Source: an uncultured Methylococcaceae bacterium (GTDB lineage: Bacteria; Pseudomonadota; Gammaproteobacteria; Methylococcales; Methylomonadaceae). From it: a DNA stretch of 64,000 nucleotides. The notes beneath the pieces were generated by a model, which did not search any database, was not told where the DNA came from, and saw only the letters and a program-made list of their open reading frames with translations. This document shows, in pieces, positions 41,377-51,430 of the stretch. Position 1 is the stretch's first letter; every line of letters begins with the position of its first letter. Location of the stretch: the NCBI GenBank assembly GCA_913056195.1, contig CAJXMF010000003.1, forward strand, positions 1 to 64,000, in the 5' to 3' direction. Both the position numbers and the translations under genes were made by a program.

Positions 41377-42315
41377 CTAGTTATCAAATTGTGCATGATA
41401 CCGTTTCAACTGATTTTGGATGGTTTTTATCAATTCATCAGGCTCAAATTTAGCCAAAAACTCATTGGCACCAACCTTTTCCACCATGGAAGAATTAAAG
41501 ACCCCACTCAATGATGTATGCAAAATCAAATAAACATCCTTCATAAGCGGATCATTTTTTATTTTTGTCGCCAAGGTATAACCATCCATTCGCGGCATCT
41601 CGACATCGGAAATGATCATGGTGTAATGCTCCGAAATATCAACACCCTGTTCGGACAATTCCTGTAAATGCTCCCAAGCGTCCAAGCCATCTTTATGCAA
41701 TTCACATTCCAGCCCAACCTGTTCGCACACTTTTTTAACCTGATTCCGCGCCACCAGTGAATCATCGACAACCAGCACCCTGTCTTCTGCCTGACTTAAG
41801 CCTTCCTCGACCAATTCTTCCTGGGCCTGTTCTCTTGAACCGATGACCTCCTTCATCACCTTCTCGACATCAATAACCTCAATCAATTCATCTTCGAATT
41901 CTGTCACCGCCGTTAAATAACTGTTTCGTCCACTGCCGCCCGGCGGTGCATTGACAGCGTCCCATCCGATATTGATGATACGATCGACCGACGCCACCAT
42001 AAAGCCTTGTACGCCCCGATTATATTCGGTCACAATCACATAAGCTCCCTCGCCCCGATTAAGCGGCGGCATTCCAATCGACATGGCCAAATCCAATACT
42101 GGAATGGTTTCCCCCCGCAAATGGGCGACACCACAAATCACTGAATTTGCTTTGGGTATCTGGGTGAGCTGTGGACATTGAATGACCTCCTTCACCTTAA
42201 ATACATTGATACCGAAGCGCTGCTGCCGTCCACTCAATTTGAATAACAACAATTCAAACCGATTGTGACCGGCCAGCTTTGTTCGTTGATCGACACCGTC
42301 GAGTACTCCAGCCAT
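41377..42315 (-). CDS. cheV: Chemotaxis coupling protein CheV (CheW-REC)
   Basis: CheW-like FGINVFKVKEVIQCPQL...; REC VLVVDDSLVARNQVKKVCEQVG...MIISDVEMPRMDGYTL. Confidence 0.95.
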   Translation of the reverse strand: MAGVLDGVDQRTKLAGHNRFELLLFKLSGRQQRFGINVFKVKEVIQCPQLTQIPKANSVICGVAHLRGETIPVLDLAMSIGMPPLNRGEGAYVIVTEYNRGVQGFMVASVDRIINIGWDAVNAPPGGSGRNSYLTAVTEFEDELIEVIDVEKVMKEVIGSREQAQEELVEEGLSQAEDRVLVVDDSLVARNQVKKVCEQVGLECELHKDGLDAWEHLQELSEQGVDISEHYTMIISDVEMPRMDGYTLATKIKNDPLMKDVYLILHTSLSGVFNSSMVEKVGANEFLAKFEPDELIKTIQNQLKRYHAQFDN

Positions 42316-42344
42316 ACTAAAACCTCATTACACTTTTTATTTAA

Positions 42345-42382
42345 GGCCAGGAAAGGCCTGGCTCCCAAAACTTTCCCTACAG
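42345..42382. repeat. REP-like hairpin between cheV and flgA
   Basis: Reverse complement CTGTAGGGAAAGTTTTGGGAGCCAGGCCTTTCCTGGCC with GTAG start and GGCCAGGAAAGGCCTGGC hairpin. Confidence 0.4.
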
Positions 42383-42471
42383 TATAGCGAGCTTCCAGCA
42401 TTTTACTATTTTTTTATGGCCCGATTTATGCTTAATATTTTTTGACGTTATTTGACAAAAAACTGACGCAC

Positions 42472-43179
42472 ATGATCAGGACTTTCATACTCTTCATCAG
42501 CCTTATCTTTTTCAGTCCGTTACTTTATGCTGGAAAATTTCAGGACTTACAGGGTGTACAAAACTTATTCAAAACATTCCTTGATGCACAACTGGCTAAA
42601 AATTCCGCCGTTACCGATGATGTTGAAATCAGTTATCGTCTTTCAAAACTGGACAATCGCCTGAAGCTCCCGGCATGCGCTCAAAAACCCGAGGTTTTTG
42701 TTCTGAAAGAGCCATTGAAAGCAGGAAGAAATACATTGGGAATACGTTGCCGAGCCAATAAGAGATGGACAATCTATAACGGTGTTACGATAAAACTGGT
42801 CAAACCCGTTCTGGTTATGACACAATCACTTAACCGCGGCGATCAACTGACAAAACAGCATTTGCGTTATCAAAGAATGGATATTGGCTTGTTGCGCCAA
42901 GGCTACCTAAGCAATCCTGAATCGGTTTTAAATAAACAAGCCAAACGCTACTTGCCGGCAGGGTCGCTGGTCAACCCACGTTATTTTGAAGCACCTGACC
43001 TGGTCAAGCGCGGCGAAATCGTCAAAATTCAGGTAAAAAGTCCCGCTTTTCAAATCAGCATGGCCGGCATTGCCTTGATGAACGGAAAAGCAGGACAAAA
43101 TATACGCGTTAAAAACATCGCCTCAAAACGCATCATTCAGGCACGCGTCACCAAACCAGGCCTGGTGACAATTTTTTGA
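42472..43179 (+). CDS. flgA: Flagellar P-ring chaperone
   Basis: Likely start 42472 with signal peptide; LNRGDQLTKQHLRYQRMD; LPAGSLVNPRYFEAPDLVKRGEIVKI. Confidence 0.94.
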   Translation: MIRTFILFISLIFFSPLLYAGKFQDLQGVQNLFKTFLDAQLAKNSAVTDDVEISYRLSKLDNRLKLPACAQKPEVFVLKEPLKAGRNTLGIRCRANKRWTIYNGVTIKLVKPVLVMTQSLNRGDQLTKQHLRYQRMDIGLLRQGYLSNPESVLNKQAKRYLPAGSLVNPRYFEAPDLVKRGEIVKIQVKSPAFQISMAGIALMNGKAGQNIRVKNIASKRIIQARVTKPGLVTIF

Positions 43180-43234
43180 CCCAATCGAATAACAAAAACA
43201 TAACACATGGTTTTACAAAAAATGACTTATTTAT

Positions 43235-43261
43235 TAAAGTTATTGATTAAAATGCCGATAA
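43235..43261 (+). promoter_or_regulatory. FliA (sigma28) promoter of flgM
   Basis: TAAAGTTA-N11-GCCGATAA against consensus TAAAGTTT-N11-GCCGATAA. Confidence 0.9.
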
Positions 43262-43293
43262 CCACTATAGGAAAATAGTCACTGGAGATTCTT

Positions 43294-43599
43294 ATGGCAA
43301 TTAATTCAATAACCGGAAAAAATACACCGCTTGTTACAACAGGCTCAAATACAAAAAAAGACACCGTCGAGCAGGCGACAAAAAAATCGCCTCCGGCACG
43401 TACGGAGTTTGATAACTTTGATGCAACGGCCGTCAGCCAGAAAATAAAACAGGCATTAACCAGCAATCCCTCACCCGTACTGAACGAGGAAAAAATCAAT
43501 GCGGTCAAAGAAGCGCTTCAAAAAGGCAATTACCAGATTAATGCCGATAGTATTGCTGAAAAAATGCTGCAATTTGACAACCCATTTAACAACCCATAA
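43294..43599 (+). CDS. flgM: Anti-sigma28 factor
   Basis: MAINSITGKN...; C-term EEKINAVKEALQKGNYQINADSIAEKMLQFD. Confidence 0.93.
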   Translation: MAINSITGKNTPLVTTGSNTKKDTVEQATKKSPPARTEFDNFDATAVSQKIKQALTSNPSPVLNEEKINAVKEALQKGNYQINADSIAEKMLQFDNPFNNP

Positions 43600-43601
43600 T
43601 T

Positions 43602-44096
43602 ATGATCAAAAAAACCTATCCGATTACTGAAAAACTGCTGATACAAGGGTATAAGTTGAATCAGGAATTACTGAGTATTCTTGAACGCGAAGCGGAAAAG
43701 CTGAACAGTCGTCAGGATGCCGCAACGATTGCCCAGCTTGCCGAGCAGAAAAAACGCATTTCACAGCAAATTGAACAATTCAGCCTGCAATTAACGCAGA
43801 TTTTGGCAACAGAAGATCTTGAACTAGCGTCTTCTGGCGTACAAGAATATTTTGCCAGGGCCCGGTCTGCAAACCTACCGTTAAAACAAGGCCTTGAAAC
43901 CTGGCAAAAATTGACTCAACTGATCAAACAATGCCAGCAGATGAATGAACAAAATGGCGCGAGTATTTCACTTTTAATGCGACATAACCAACGCATTCAA
44001 CAGATTTTTCGTGGCAACAGCCCATTCGCAACAACCTATACTGCAAAAGGCTCGACCACGGCCACACATATTTCGCGCGCGATCGCCTCGGCTTAA
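43602..44096 (+). CDS. flgN: FlgN-like flagellar export chaperone
   Basis: Immediately downstream of flgM; helical protein, LLRHNQRIQQIFRG. Confidence 0.8.
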   Translation: MIKKTYPITEKLLIQGYKLNQELLSILEREAEKLNSRQDAATIAQLAEQKKRISQQIEQFSLQLTQILATEDLELASSGVQEYFARARSANLPLKQGLETWQKLTQLIKQCQQMNEQNGASISLLMRHNQRIQQIFRGNSPFATTYTAKGSTTATHISRAIASA

Positions 44097-44216
44097 TGAC
44101 AAAAACGGCTTAGGCGGCGATTTTTCCTAACCAGGGCAAGGAAAAAACGATTTCTTGCTGGGTGTTCGCCGTATAAATCTTTATGTTCTATACTGCAAAA
44201 AACAATTGCAAATATC

Positions 44217-45008
44217 GTGCTTATGTTGAAAACAATAAAAAAAATTTTTGCGCGTTCAGCCGACGTTTCCTTGCAAAATAACCAAGAGATTGAACCTGCG
44301 CCGAGGAAAACCGGGCCTAATTTTGTTACCGAGCCTTTCCGGATCAACACGATCTTACAAAAACTGGAAAACAACGCCCAATTGTGCACCATTACATTCT
44401 CCGACCAAGGCGAAAAGTTCACCTCTTCAATTCTGGCCGTCCACCCGGAAAGACAAGAAATCTTATTGGATGAACTAGTCCCTGCACATGGAAATACCTT
44501 ACTTGAGCAAAAAAAAGGCTGCAAGCTGTCAGCCTATTTAGAAGGCATCCACCTTGCCTTCACACTAGAAGACCTGACCCCTGTCACACACCAAGGCGAA
44601 ATACATTACAAAACCGGTTTACCACCGCGAATTTATTATCCGCAACGGCGAAAATCGCCGCGCATTCCGATTCAGTCATTACGCATTGCATTTGCCGGCA
44701 TCAGCCGTGCAAATAATGCTACCTTTGGTGGCCAACTCTATGACCTGAGCCGAACCGGCATTGGCGTCAGCTTAAGCGACAACCATGGACGTATCAAACG
44801 TGGCGATCAGTTAACCCGTTGCCATATTCGGCTCGATGAGCACCGAATAGATTTCAACCTGCATGTCCGTTTTGTAAAAAAGACGCCACAAAACAAAATC
44901 AATCTGGGTGGTTTTTTTGAAAACCTGTCCAGCCGGGATCAAAAGCGCTTGTCTTCATTTGTTGCCCAACTGGAACGGCAATACATTCGGCAGACTAAAA
45001 ACAATTGA
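44217..45008 (+). CDS. YcgR-like PilZ-domain protein
   Basis: RRKSPRIPIQ (RxxxR) and YDLSRTGIG (DxSxxG); N-terminal YcgR-like domain. Confidence 0.82.
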   Translation: MLMLKTIKKIFARSADVSLQNNQEIEPAPRKTGPNFVTEPFRINTILQKLENNAQLCTITFSDQGEKFTSSILAVHPERQEILLDELVPAHGNTLLEQKKGCKLSAYLEGIHLAFTLEDLTPVTHQGEIHYKTGLPPRIYYPQRRKSPRIPIQSLRIAFAGISRANNATFGGQLYDLSRTGIGVSLSDNHGRIKRGDQLTRCHIRLDEHRIDFNLHVRFVKKTPQNKINLGGFFENLSSRDQKRLSSFVAQLERQYIRQTKNN

Positions 45009-45038
45009 CCCGAATACCATCCGATAGGACAAACACAC

Positions 45039-47699
45039 TCATACCAGACTCTTGCTGGCAACCTCATACACATCGCGCGAAATAGAATCAATCTTCATAA
45101 TCCGCTGTAATTGCGCTTTCATCTGCTGCTGACGCACAGTGTCGAAACGACGCCATTGCGTCAATGCCGCCAGCAAACGCGCCGCGACTTGCGGGTTGAT
45201 GACATCCAACGCAATAATCTGATCAGCCAAAAATTGATAACCTGCACCATCACGTCGATGAAAATGCACGGGATTAGCCTGACTGAATGCGCCAATCAAG
45301 GCGCGTACCCGGTTGGGGTTCTTCAGGTCAAAAGCTGGATGTTGCGCCAGAGCGTGCACGCTGTCAAAAGCATCCGCTGTTGGACTGCTCGCTTGCAGAC
45401 TGAACCATTTATCAATCACCAGCACCTCATCCTGCCATTGTTGATAAAACTGTGCTAACACATTGTCTTTTTCAGGATGCTGGCTATTGACGATAACCCC
45501 TAGTGCCGCCAGCTGATCGGTCATATTTCCCGCCTTAGCATATTGCTCCGACATCAATTCATAGACAGAACCTTTTTCCAAATGACTTAAATAATGCAAA
45601 CATTGGTTTTTGATCCGCCTGCGACCGATGGCGTTACTGCTGAAATCACCCGATTCGTCACGATGATATTTATGATAATAATTTAAAAAGGTGTCTTCTA
45701 ATGCTTCAGCCAAAGCCTTGACGACAAACTCCCGGGCTTGATGAATGGCATCGACATCAACTACATCCATCTGTTCTGACAAATAACTTTCTTCCGGCAG
45801 TTCCAGCAACAAGGCTAAATAGGACAAATCCTGCCAGGATTGCTTGAGAACGGTGGCAAAAGCATCCGTCAATAATGCACTCATTTTCAAGGGTCTATCA
45901 TGCTGAATATCGTCGATTAAGCCCAAAATAACCTGGCTGGCCAGTTGTTGCCCGGCCTCCCAGCGATTGAAGCTGTCGCGGTCATATTGCAACTGAAACG
46001 CCAGCTGCGCTAGCGTACGATCCAGGCGTAATTTAAGCGGCGCTGAAAAGCCTCGCAGCACAGACAGCAATGCCCCCTCCGGCACATGATTCAATACAAA
46101 CGATTGTTCGGCTTCTGTCAGCGACAATGTCACCTGCTCTGAAGACGCCATGCCATCTATCTCGACAGCAAGCGACTGTCCGTCACGACCGATCAGCCCA
46201 ATTGTCACTGGAATATGCAGTGGTTGCTTGTCGGACTGACCCGGTGTCGGCGGGCAGGTTTGAGAAAAAACAACCCGCAGCTGACGGTTTTCGGCATCAT
46301 AATGTTCTTTCAATGCCAGCTCCGGCGTTCCCGCCTGCGCATACCAGCGTCTGAACTGGCTTAAATCGACCTGATTGGCATCTTCCATGGCTTTGACAAA
46401 ATCATCGCAGGTGACCGCCTGACCATCATGACGCTTAAAATAAAGATCGCTACCGCGCCGAAAACCGTCAGCCCCGAGAAGGGTATGCAGCATTCTGACC
46501 ACTTCCGCCCCTTTCTCGTACACGGTCAGGGTATAAAAATTATTGATTTCGATATAGGAATCCGGCCGTATGGGATGCGCTAATGGCCCAGCATCTTCAG
46601 CGAATTGTCGGCTTCTGAGCATTTTGACATCTTCGATCCGCTTGACGGCACGCGATGTTTGATCAGCCGTAAATTCCTGATCCCGGAAAACCGTGAAGCC
46701 TTCTTTTAAACTGAGTTGAAACCAGTCTCGACAGGTGACACGGTTACCGCTCCAGTTATGAAAATATTCATGCCCGATGACACCCTCTATATGCTCATAA
46801 TCGGCATCGGTTGCCGTATCCGGCCGCGCCAACACAAACTTGGTATTAAAAATATTCAAGCCCTTGTTTTCCATCGCACCCATGTTGAAATGACCGACGG
46901 CAACAATCATGTACAGATCCAGATCATATTCGCGGCCATATACCTGCTCATCCCAGCGCATGGCGTTTTTAAGTGACTGCATGGCATGATCACATTTATC
47001 CAGATCATGTGCCTCAACATAAATTTCCAGCGTGATCTCGCGCCCGGATTGCGTCACAAACCGATCCTGGATTTTTTCCAACTGCCCTGCGACCAATGCA
47101 AACAGATAGCACGGTTTGGCAAACGGGTCTTCCCAGGCGACCCAGTGTTGATTATCCGGCAAGTCGCCCTGATCGATTTTATTACCATTCGATAACAATA
47201 CGGGATAACGTGCTTTATCCGCTTCCAGCCGCACCTTGAAACGACTCATCACATCCGGCCGATCGATAAAATAGGTAATCTTGCGAAACCCTTCGGCCTC
47301 ACACTGGGTGCAAAGCATCGTGTTGGACAGATACAAGCCTTCGTAAGCGGTGTTGGCAGCCGGATTGATGCGGTTGACGATTTCCAGGGTAAACACGCGA
47401 TCTTGCGGCACCTGAAAAATAACCAGGCTTTCGGCCGTCTGCCGATATTGCTCGGCATTCAATGCCTGACCATCCAGTTTTACGCTGTCCAGTTGCAATC
47501 CTTCGCCCATTAACAGCAATTCAACACCGTGTCGCTCACTGGCAGGATTACGTCGAATCGTCATATTTGAGGCAACCTGGGTGTTATCAGCATCCAGTTT
47601 AAAATCCAGCTCGACCTGATCAATTAGATAATCAGGAACGGTATAATCTTTCAAATAAATTATTTTCGGGTTTGCGTCTTTCATATCCTCTTCCATCAA
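45039..47699 (-). CDS. pepN: Aminopeptidase N (M1 family)
   Basis: VGHFNMGAMENKGLNIFNTKFVLA; VIGHEYFHNWSGNRVTCRDWFQLSLKEGFTVFRDQEF. Confidence 0.97.
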   Translation of the reverse strand: MMEEDMKDANPKIIYLKDYTVPDYLIDQVELDFKLDADNTQVASNMTIRRNPASERHGVELLLMGEGLQLDSVKLDGQALNAEQYRQTAESLVIFQVPQDRVFTLEIVNRINPAANTAYEGLYLSNTMLCTQCEAEGFRKITYFIDRPDVMSRFKVRLEADKARYPVLLSNGNKIDQGDLPDNQHWVAWEDPFAKPCYLFALVAGQLEKIQDRFVTQSGREITLEIYVEAHDLDKCDHAMQSLKNAMRWDEQVYGREYDLDLYMIVAVGHFNMGAMENKGLNIFNTKFVLARPDTATDADYEHIEGVIGHEYFHNWSGNRVTCRDWFQLSLKEGFTVFRDQEFTADQTSRAVKRIEDVKMLRSRQFAEDAGPLAHPIRPDSYIEINNFYTLTVYEKGAEVVRMLHTLLGADGFRRGSDLYFKRHDGQAVTCDDFVKAMEDANQVDLSQFRRWYAQAGTPELALKEHYDAENRQLRVVFSQTCPPTPGQSDKQPLHIPVTIGLIGRDGQSLAVEIDGMASSEQVTLSLTEAEQSFVLNHVPEGALLSVLRGFSAPLKLRLDRTLAQLAFQLQYDRDSFNRWEAGQQLASQVILGLIDDIQHDRPLKMSALLTDAFATVLKQSWQDLSYLALLLELPEESYLSEQMDVVDVDAIHQAREFVVKALAEALEDTFLNYYHKYHRDESGDFSSNAIGRRRIKNQCLHYLSHLEKGSVYELMSEQYAKAGNMTDQLAALGVIVNSQHPEKDNVLAQFYQQWQDEVLVIDKWFSLQASSPTADAFDSVHALAQHPAFDLKNPNRVRALIGAFSQANPVHFHRRDGAGYQFLADQIIALDVINPQVAARLLAALTQWRRFDTVRQQQMKAQLQRIMKIDSISRDVYEVASKSLV

Positions 47700-48073
47700 T
47701 CCTGTTTTTTAGCGGCATAGGCCAATAATAAACACCACGCAATCAACCATGATACCCCACCCAGGGGGGTAATCATGCCTAACCTGGGCCAATCCAATAA
47801 CACCAATAAATATAAACTCCCGGAAAATAAGACAATGCCGACAAACATCAAGCGTCCGGCCCAATGCAACAAGACGTTGTCTTCATTGTGCTGCTGAACC
47901 AGCGCTACCAGCCCCAAACCCAGGGCATGCCACATTTGATACTTCACCGCTGTGTTATAAACCGCAAGCATCTCAGCGGTCAGTACGGTTTTTAACGCAT
48001 GAGCACCAAAAGCGCCCATCGCCACAGCCAACGCGGCGCTCAATGCCGCTAATGCCAGAAAAGATGAACGCAT
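47696..48073 (-). CDS. DUF423 family membrane protein
   Basis: LAVAMGAFGAHALKTVLTAEMLAVYNTAVKYQMWHALGL. Confidence 0.93.
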   Translation of the reverse strand: MRSSFLALAALSAALAVAMGAFGAHALKTVLTAEMLAVYNTAVKYQMWHALGLGLVALVQQHNEDNVLLHWAGRLMFVGIVLFSGSLYLLVLLDWPRLGMITPLGGVSWLIAWCLLLAYAAKKQD

Positions 48074-48591
48074 CAGACCTCCTTCAGCCGAGGCATTAAC
48101 TGCACCAAATTACACGGTTTTGTGCGACTGTCGAGTTGGTGTACGACAATTTCATCCCACGCCGTACGACAGGCATTCGAGGAGCCGGGCAAACAAAAAA
48201 TATACGTGCCATTGGCGACACCAGCAATGGCGCGCGATTGTATGGTTGAGGTTTTAATCGTCTCCCAGGACAGCATCCGAAACACTTCACCGAACCCATC
48301 GAGCCCCTTATCCAGCAATGGTGAAACCGCCTCCGGCGTCCCATCGCGGCCGGTCACCCCGGTACCACCTGTGGTTAAAATCACATCAACCTCGGTGTCG
48401 GCAATCCAGGCCGAAACCCGTGCGCGTATTTGATAAACATCATCGGCTACAATGCTTTTCTCATAAACCTGATGGTCGGCAGCGCGAACGCGCTCGCATA
48501 ATGTATTTCCAGACACATCATCCGCCTCAGTACGGCTGTCAGACACCGTCAACACGCAGATATTCAACACGTTTGCTTTTATTTCTGTCAT
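48073..48591 (-). CDS. moaB: Molybdenum cofactor biosynthesis protein B
   Basis: VLTVSDSRTEADDVSGNTL; VILTTGGTGVTGRDGTPEAV; FCLPGSSNACRTAWDEI. Confidence 0.95.
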   Translation of the reverse strand: MTEIKANVLNICVLTVSDSRTEADDVSGNTLCERVRAADHQVYEKSIVADDVYQIRARVSAWIADTEVDVILTTGGTGVTGRDGTPEAVSPLLDKGLDGFGEVFRMLSWETIKTSTIQSRAIAGVANGTYIFCLPGSSNACRTAWDEIVVHQLDSRTKPCNLVQLMPRLKEV

Positions 48592-49937
48592 TTCAACACC
48601 AAAAAGAATGCTTCACCACCGCGCTGAATATTGATCAGCAACGGATTTCCCGGCCTGACAACTTTCGCCAGATCCTGCAGATTATGCACACGATAGCGAT
48701 TGGCCGACACGATAATATCACCCGGCCGCAAGCCGACATGCCAGGCATAAGAACCGGTATGAATTTTTTCAAACATAACCCCTTCAACCCGGCCTTTTGG
48801 GCTATTCATCAGCACCGTTCCTGTCAACCTTGGATGTAATGTGTCGCCGGCTATGGTCTGTTTTTTCGGTTTCCCGATCACCGCCTGAATACGTTTTTCC
48901 TCGTTACCCCGAAGAACATCGAGCTCGACGTTATCGCCCACTTCCATCAAGCCGATCATATTTCGGATTTGTGTACTGTTTTTAATCGAACGACCATTGA
49001 CCCCGATGATAATATCACCTGGTTCCAAGCCGGCCCTGGCCGCGGCAGAATCAGAATCGACCCGGCTGACGACTGCACCGTGCCGACTTTTCAAACCGAA
49101 TGCCGCCGCCAGCTCCGCCGTAATATCCTGTGTCGAGACACCCAAACGTCCGCGCCGGACTTTCCCATGCTCAACCAAGGCATCGACCAGCGTCATCACC
49201 ATATTGGCCGGAATCGCAAAGCCAATCCCGACATTACCACCATTCGGCGCCAGAATCGCGGTATTCATGCCAACAAGCTCACCGCGCAAATTGACCAGTG
49301 CACCACCCGAGTTACCGGGATTAATCGACGCATCGGTCTGAATAAAATCTTCATAGCCTTCAATCCCCAGGCCTGAACGCCCCAAAGCACTGACAATCCC
49401 GGATGTCACCGTTTGATCAAGACCAAAAGGGTTACCAATGGCCACCACGAAATCACCGACTCTTAGCCGGCTGGAATCGGCCACCTTCAATGCCTTCAGG
49501 CCATCGGCCGGAATTTTTATCACCGCAACATCGGCTTCAGCATCTGCCCCTAGCAATTTAGCATCGTACTGTCGTCCATCACGTAACGTAACCTGAATCT
49601 TATCAGCCTGATCAATAACATGATTATTGGTGACAACATAGCCTTTTTCAGCATTGATGATCACACCAGACCCCAAACTGTTACGTTGTTGTCGCGGCCG
49701 ATTGGGAATCTGGAAAAAATAGCGGAAAAACGGATCGTTCATCATCGGGTTATTCCGCACCGCTTTGGTCGTCGAGATATTAACCACCGCAGGCATGGTT
49801 TTTTCCAGCATCGGCGCTAATGAGGGTAATGGCCGTCCCTCAACAAAAGCGGGAAGAATATTTCGAGCCAATGCCGGGCTGAAACCATCGGCTACCATTA
49901 ACGCTATCACAACAAGCCAAAGGGCTTTTATTTTCAT
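48588..49937 (-). CDS. Do/DegQ-type periplasmic serine protease with two PDZ domains
   Basis: VVTNNHVIDQADKIQVTL, DVAVIKI, INPGNSGGALVNLRGELVGMNT; two PDZ-like repeats. Confidence 0.95.
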   Translation of the reverse strand: MKIKALWLVVIALMVADGFSPALARNILPAFVEGRPLPSLAPMLEKTMPAVVNISTTKAVRNNPMMNDPFFRYFFQIPNRPRQQRNSLGSGVIINAEKGYVVTNNHVIDQADKIQVTLRDGRQYDAKLLGADAEADVAVIKIPADGLKALKVADSSRLRVGDFVVAIGNPFGLDQTVTSGIVSALGRSGLGIEGYEDFIQTDASINPGNSGGALVNLRGELVGMNTAILAPNGGNVGIGFAIPANMVMTLVDALVEHGKVRRGRLGVSTQDITAELAAAFGLKSRHGAVVSRVDSDSAAARAGLEPGDIIIGVNGRSIKNSTQIRNMIGLMEVGDNVELDVLRGNEEKRIQAVIGKPKKQTIAGDTLHPRLTGTVLMNSPKGRVEGVMFEKIHTGSYAWHVGLRPGDIIVSANRYRVHNLQDLAKVVRPGNPLLINIQRGGEAFFLVLK

Positions 49938-50050
49938 ACAACCTCATCTATTGATTATTCGGATAACTGCCATAAATGCATATTTTGATCTATCATTATA
50001 TCAGCATATCAGCGTTCTAATTTTTCCAAACATACGCGCATCATGAAACT

Positions 50051-51358
50051 ATGACAATTGAAATTCCGTCAACGGATGCCAGTCTTATTCGAACTTTCTT
50101 TCCTCTCTGTCATCTACCGCAAAAAAGCTTCACAAAACTTTGCCATCAGCTTGAGATCACAACGGCACAAGCGGGCGATTTCATTTTTCAACTGGGGCAA
50201 GAAAAAAATCAGCTGATATATTTGTTAGACGGTAAAATAAGTTTACAGTTAAAGGAGTTTGAACTGGAATCTGTCCAGGCACGAACGGAAGCGGCGCGTT
50301 TTGCCCTGGCGCATCAAATTCCTCGCAAAGTTAACGCTTGCGCAGAAACGGCAATACGTTATATCGGCCTGGATGCCGCCGTCTTAAACACACTACAACA
50401 ACAAAATACCACAACCGAGGATTTAAGTGAGATGATTGTTGAAGAACCTGAAGAAAGCAGTGATGACTGGATGACAACACTGCTAAAAGCACCAATTTTT
50501 CGCGCCTTACCGCCTGCAAATTTGCAGCGCATCCTGATAAACCTGAAGTCGATGGAATTCAAACAAGGTGAAACCATCATCAAACAGGGCGAGCCTGGCG
50601 ACTTTTATTACTTGATTAAACAGGGCGAGTGCTTAATATTACGCCAGCCATCTCCGAAACTCAAACCCATCAAGTTAGGTGAGTTAAAAGCACAGGATAC
50701 ATTTGGCGAAGATGCGATTATTTCCGGCAATCCCCGCAGTGTTTCGGTCATTGCAAAAACAGATGTGTCATTGCTGCGTCTGGATAAAGAAAATTTTATT
50801 GAACTGATTAAAAAACCTTCATTAAAATTTATTACTCTGGAACAAACCCAGCAAAAACTCGCACAAGGAAGTATTTTGATCGACCTTCGTTCAGCCGAAG
50901 ACTTCAATCAACAACATTTGCCAAACAGCATCAATATCCCTTTCTTTTCTTTACGGATGCATTTAAAAACACTGGATCGTAAACAACCCGTTATCATGGT
51001 TTGTGACGATGGAAAAACGAGCCAGGCCGCGGCTTTTTTATTACTGCGTCATAAATTCGATGCCTCAATCCTTGAGGGAGGAATGGCGACTGTAGACACA
51101 TCGAGCAAAAGCGCACCGGCTTCTTTTTTGATTGATGATGGTGTTGAAATTGATGTAAAAACAGTGGCCGAAAACGGCATCGATACCGAACAAGAATCGC
51201 GTCCACCAAAGGATAGCGACGAACCCGGCATCGACGCATTACAAAAACGAATTACAGAACTGGAAAATCAATGTGCCGCCCTTAAAGCGGAGAAACAGGC
51301 TATTCTGCAGAAATATCAGCAACTCCAACAAAAAATTACCCAGGTACGTCGAAAATAA
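50051..51358 (+). CDS. Tandem cyclic-nucleotide-binding-like domains + rhodanese + C-terminal coiled coil
   Basis: MEFKQGETIIKQGEPGDFYYLIKQGEC...FGEDAIISGNPRSVSVIA; rhodanese ILIDLRSAEDFNQQHLPNSINIPF...VMVCDDGKTSQAAAFLL; terminal coiled coil. Confidence 0.88.
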   Translation: MTIEIPSTDASLIRTFFPLCHLPQKSFTKLCHQLEITTAQAGDFIFQLGQEKNQLIYLLDGKISLQLKEFELESVQARTEAARFALAHQIPRKVNACAETAIRYIGLDAAVLNTLQQQNTTTEDLSEMIVEEPEESSDDWMTTLLKAPIFRALPPANLQRILINLKSMEFKQGETIIKQGEPGDFYYLIKQGECLILRQPSPKLKPIKLGELKAQDTFGEDAIISGNPRSVSVIAKTDVSLLRLDKENFIELIKKPSLKFITLEQTQQKLAQGSILIDLRSAEDFNQQHLPNSINIPFFSLRMHLKTLDRKQPVIMVCDDGKTSQAAAFLLLRHKFDASILEGGMATVDTSSKSAPASFLIDDGVEIDVKTVAENGIDTEQESRPPKDSDEPGIDALQKRITELENQCAALKAEKQAILQKYQQLQQKITQVRRK

Positions 51359-51375
51359 TTTCGAGCGCGCATTAA

Positions 51376-51408
51376 AAAGGCCGCCACCGTTACCGGTAAG
51401 CGGCCTTT
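51376..51408. terminator. Hairpin terminator between convergent cNMP-rhodanese gene and small ORF
   Basis: AAAGGCCGC...GCGGCCTTT perfect 9-bp stem with internal ACCGTTACCGGT. Confidence 0.75.
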
Positions 51409-51430
51409 AAAATACCTCAGAAGATATTTT

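Noticed and set aside
44093-44524. Minus-strand 143-aa ORF after flgN
   Set aside because: Antisense to the well-supported PilZ gene at 44217
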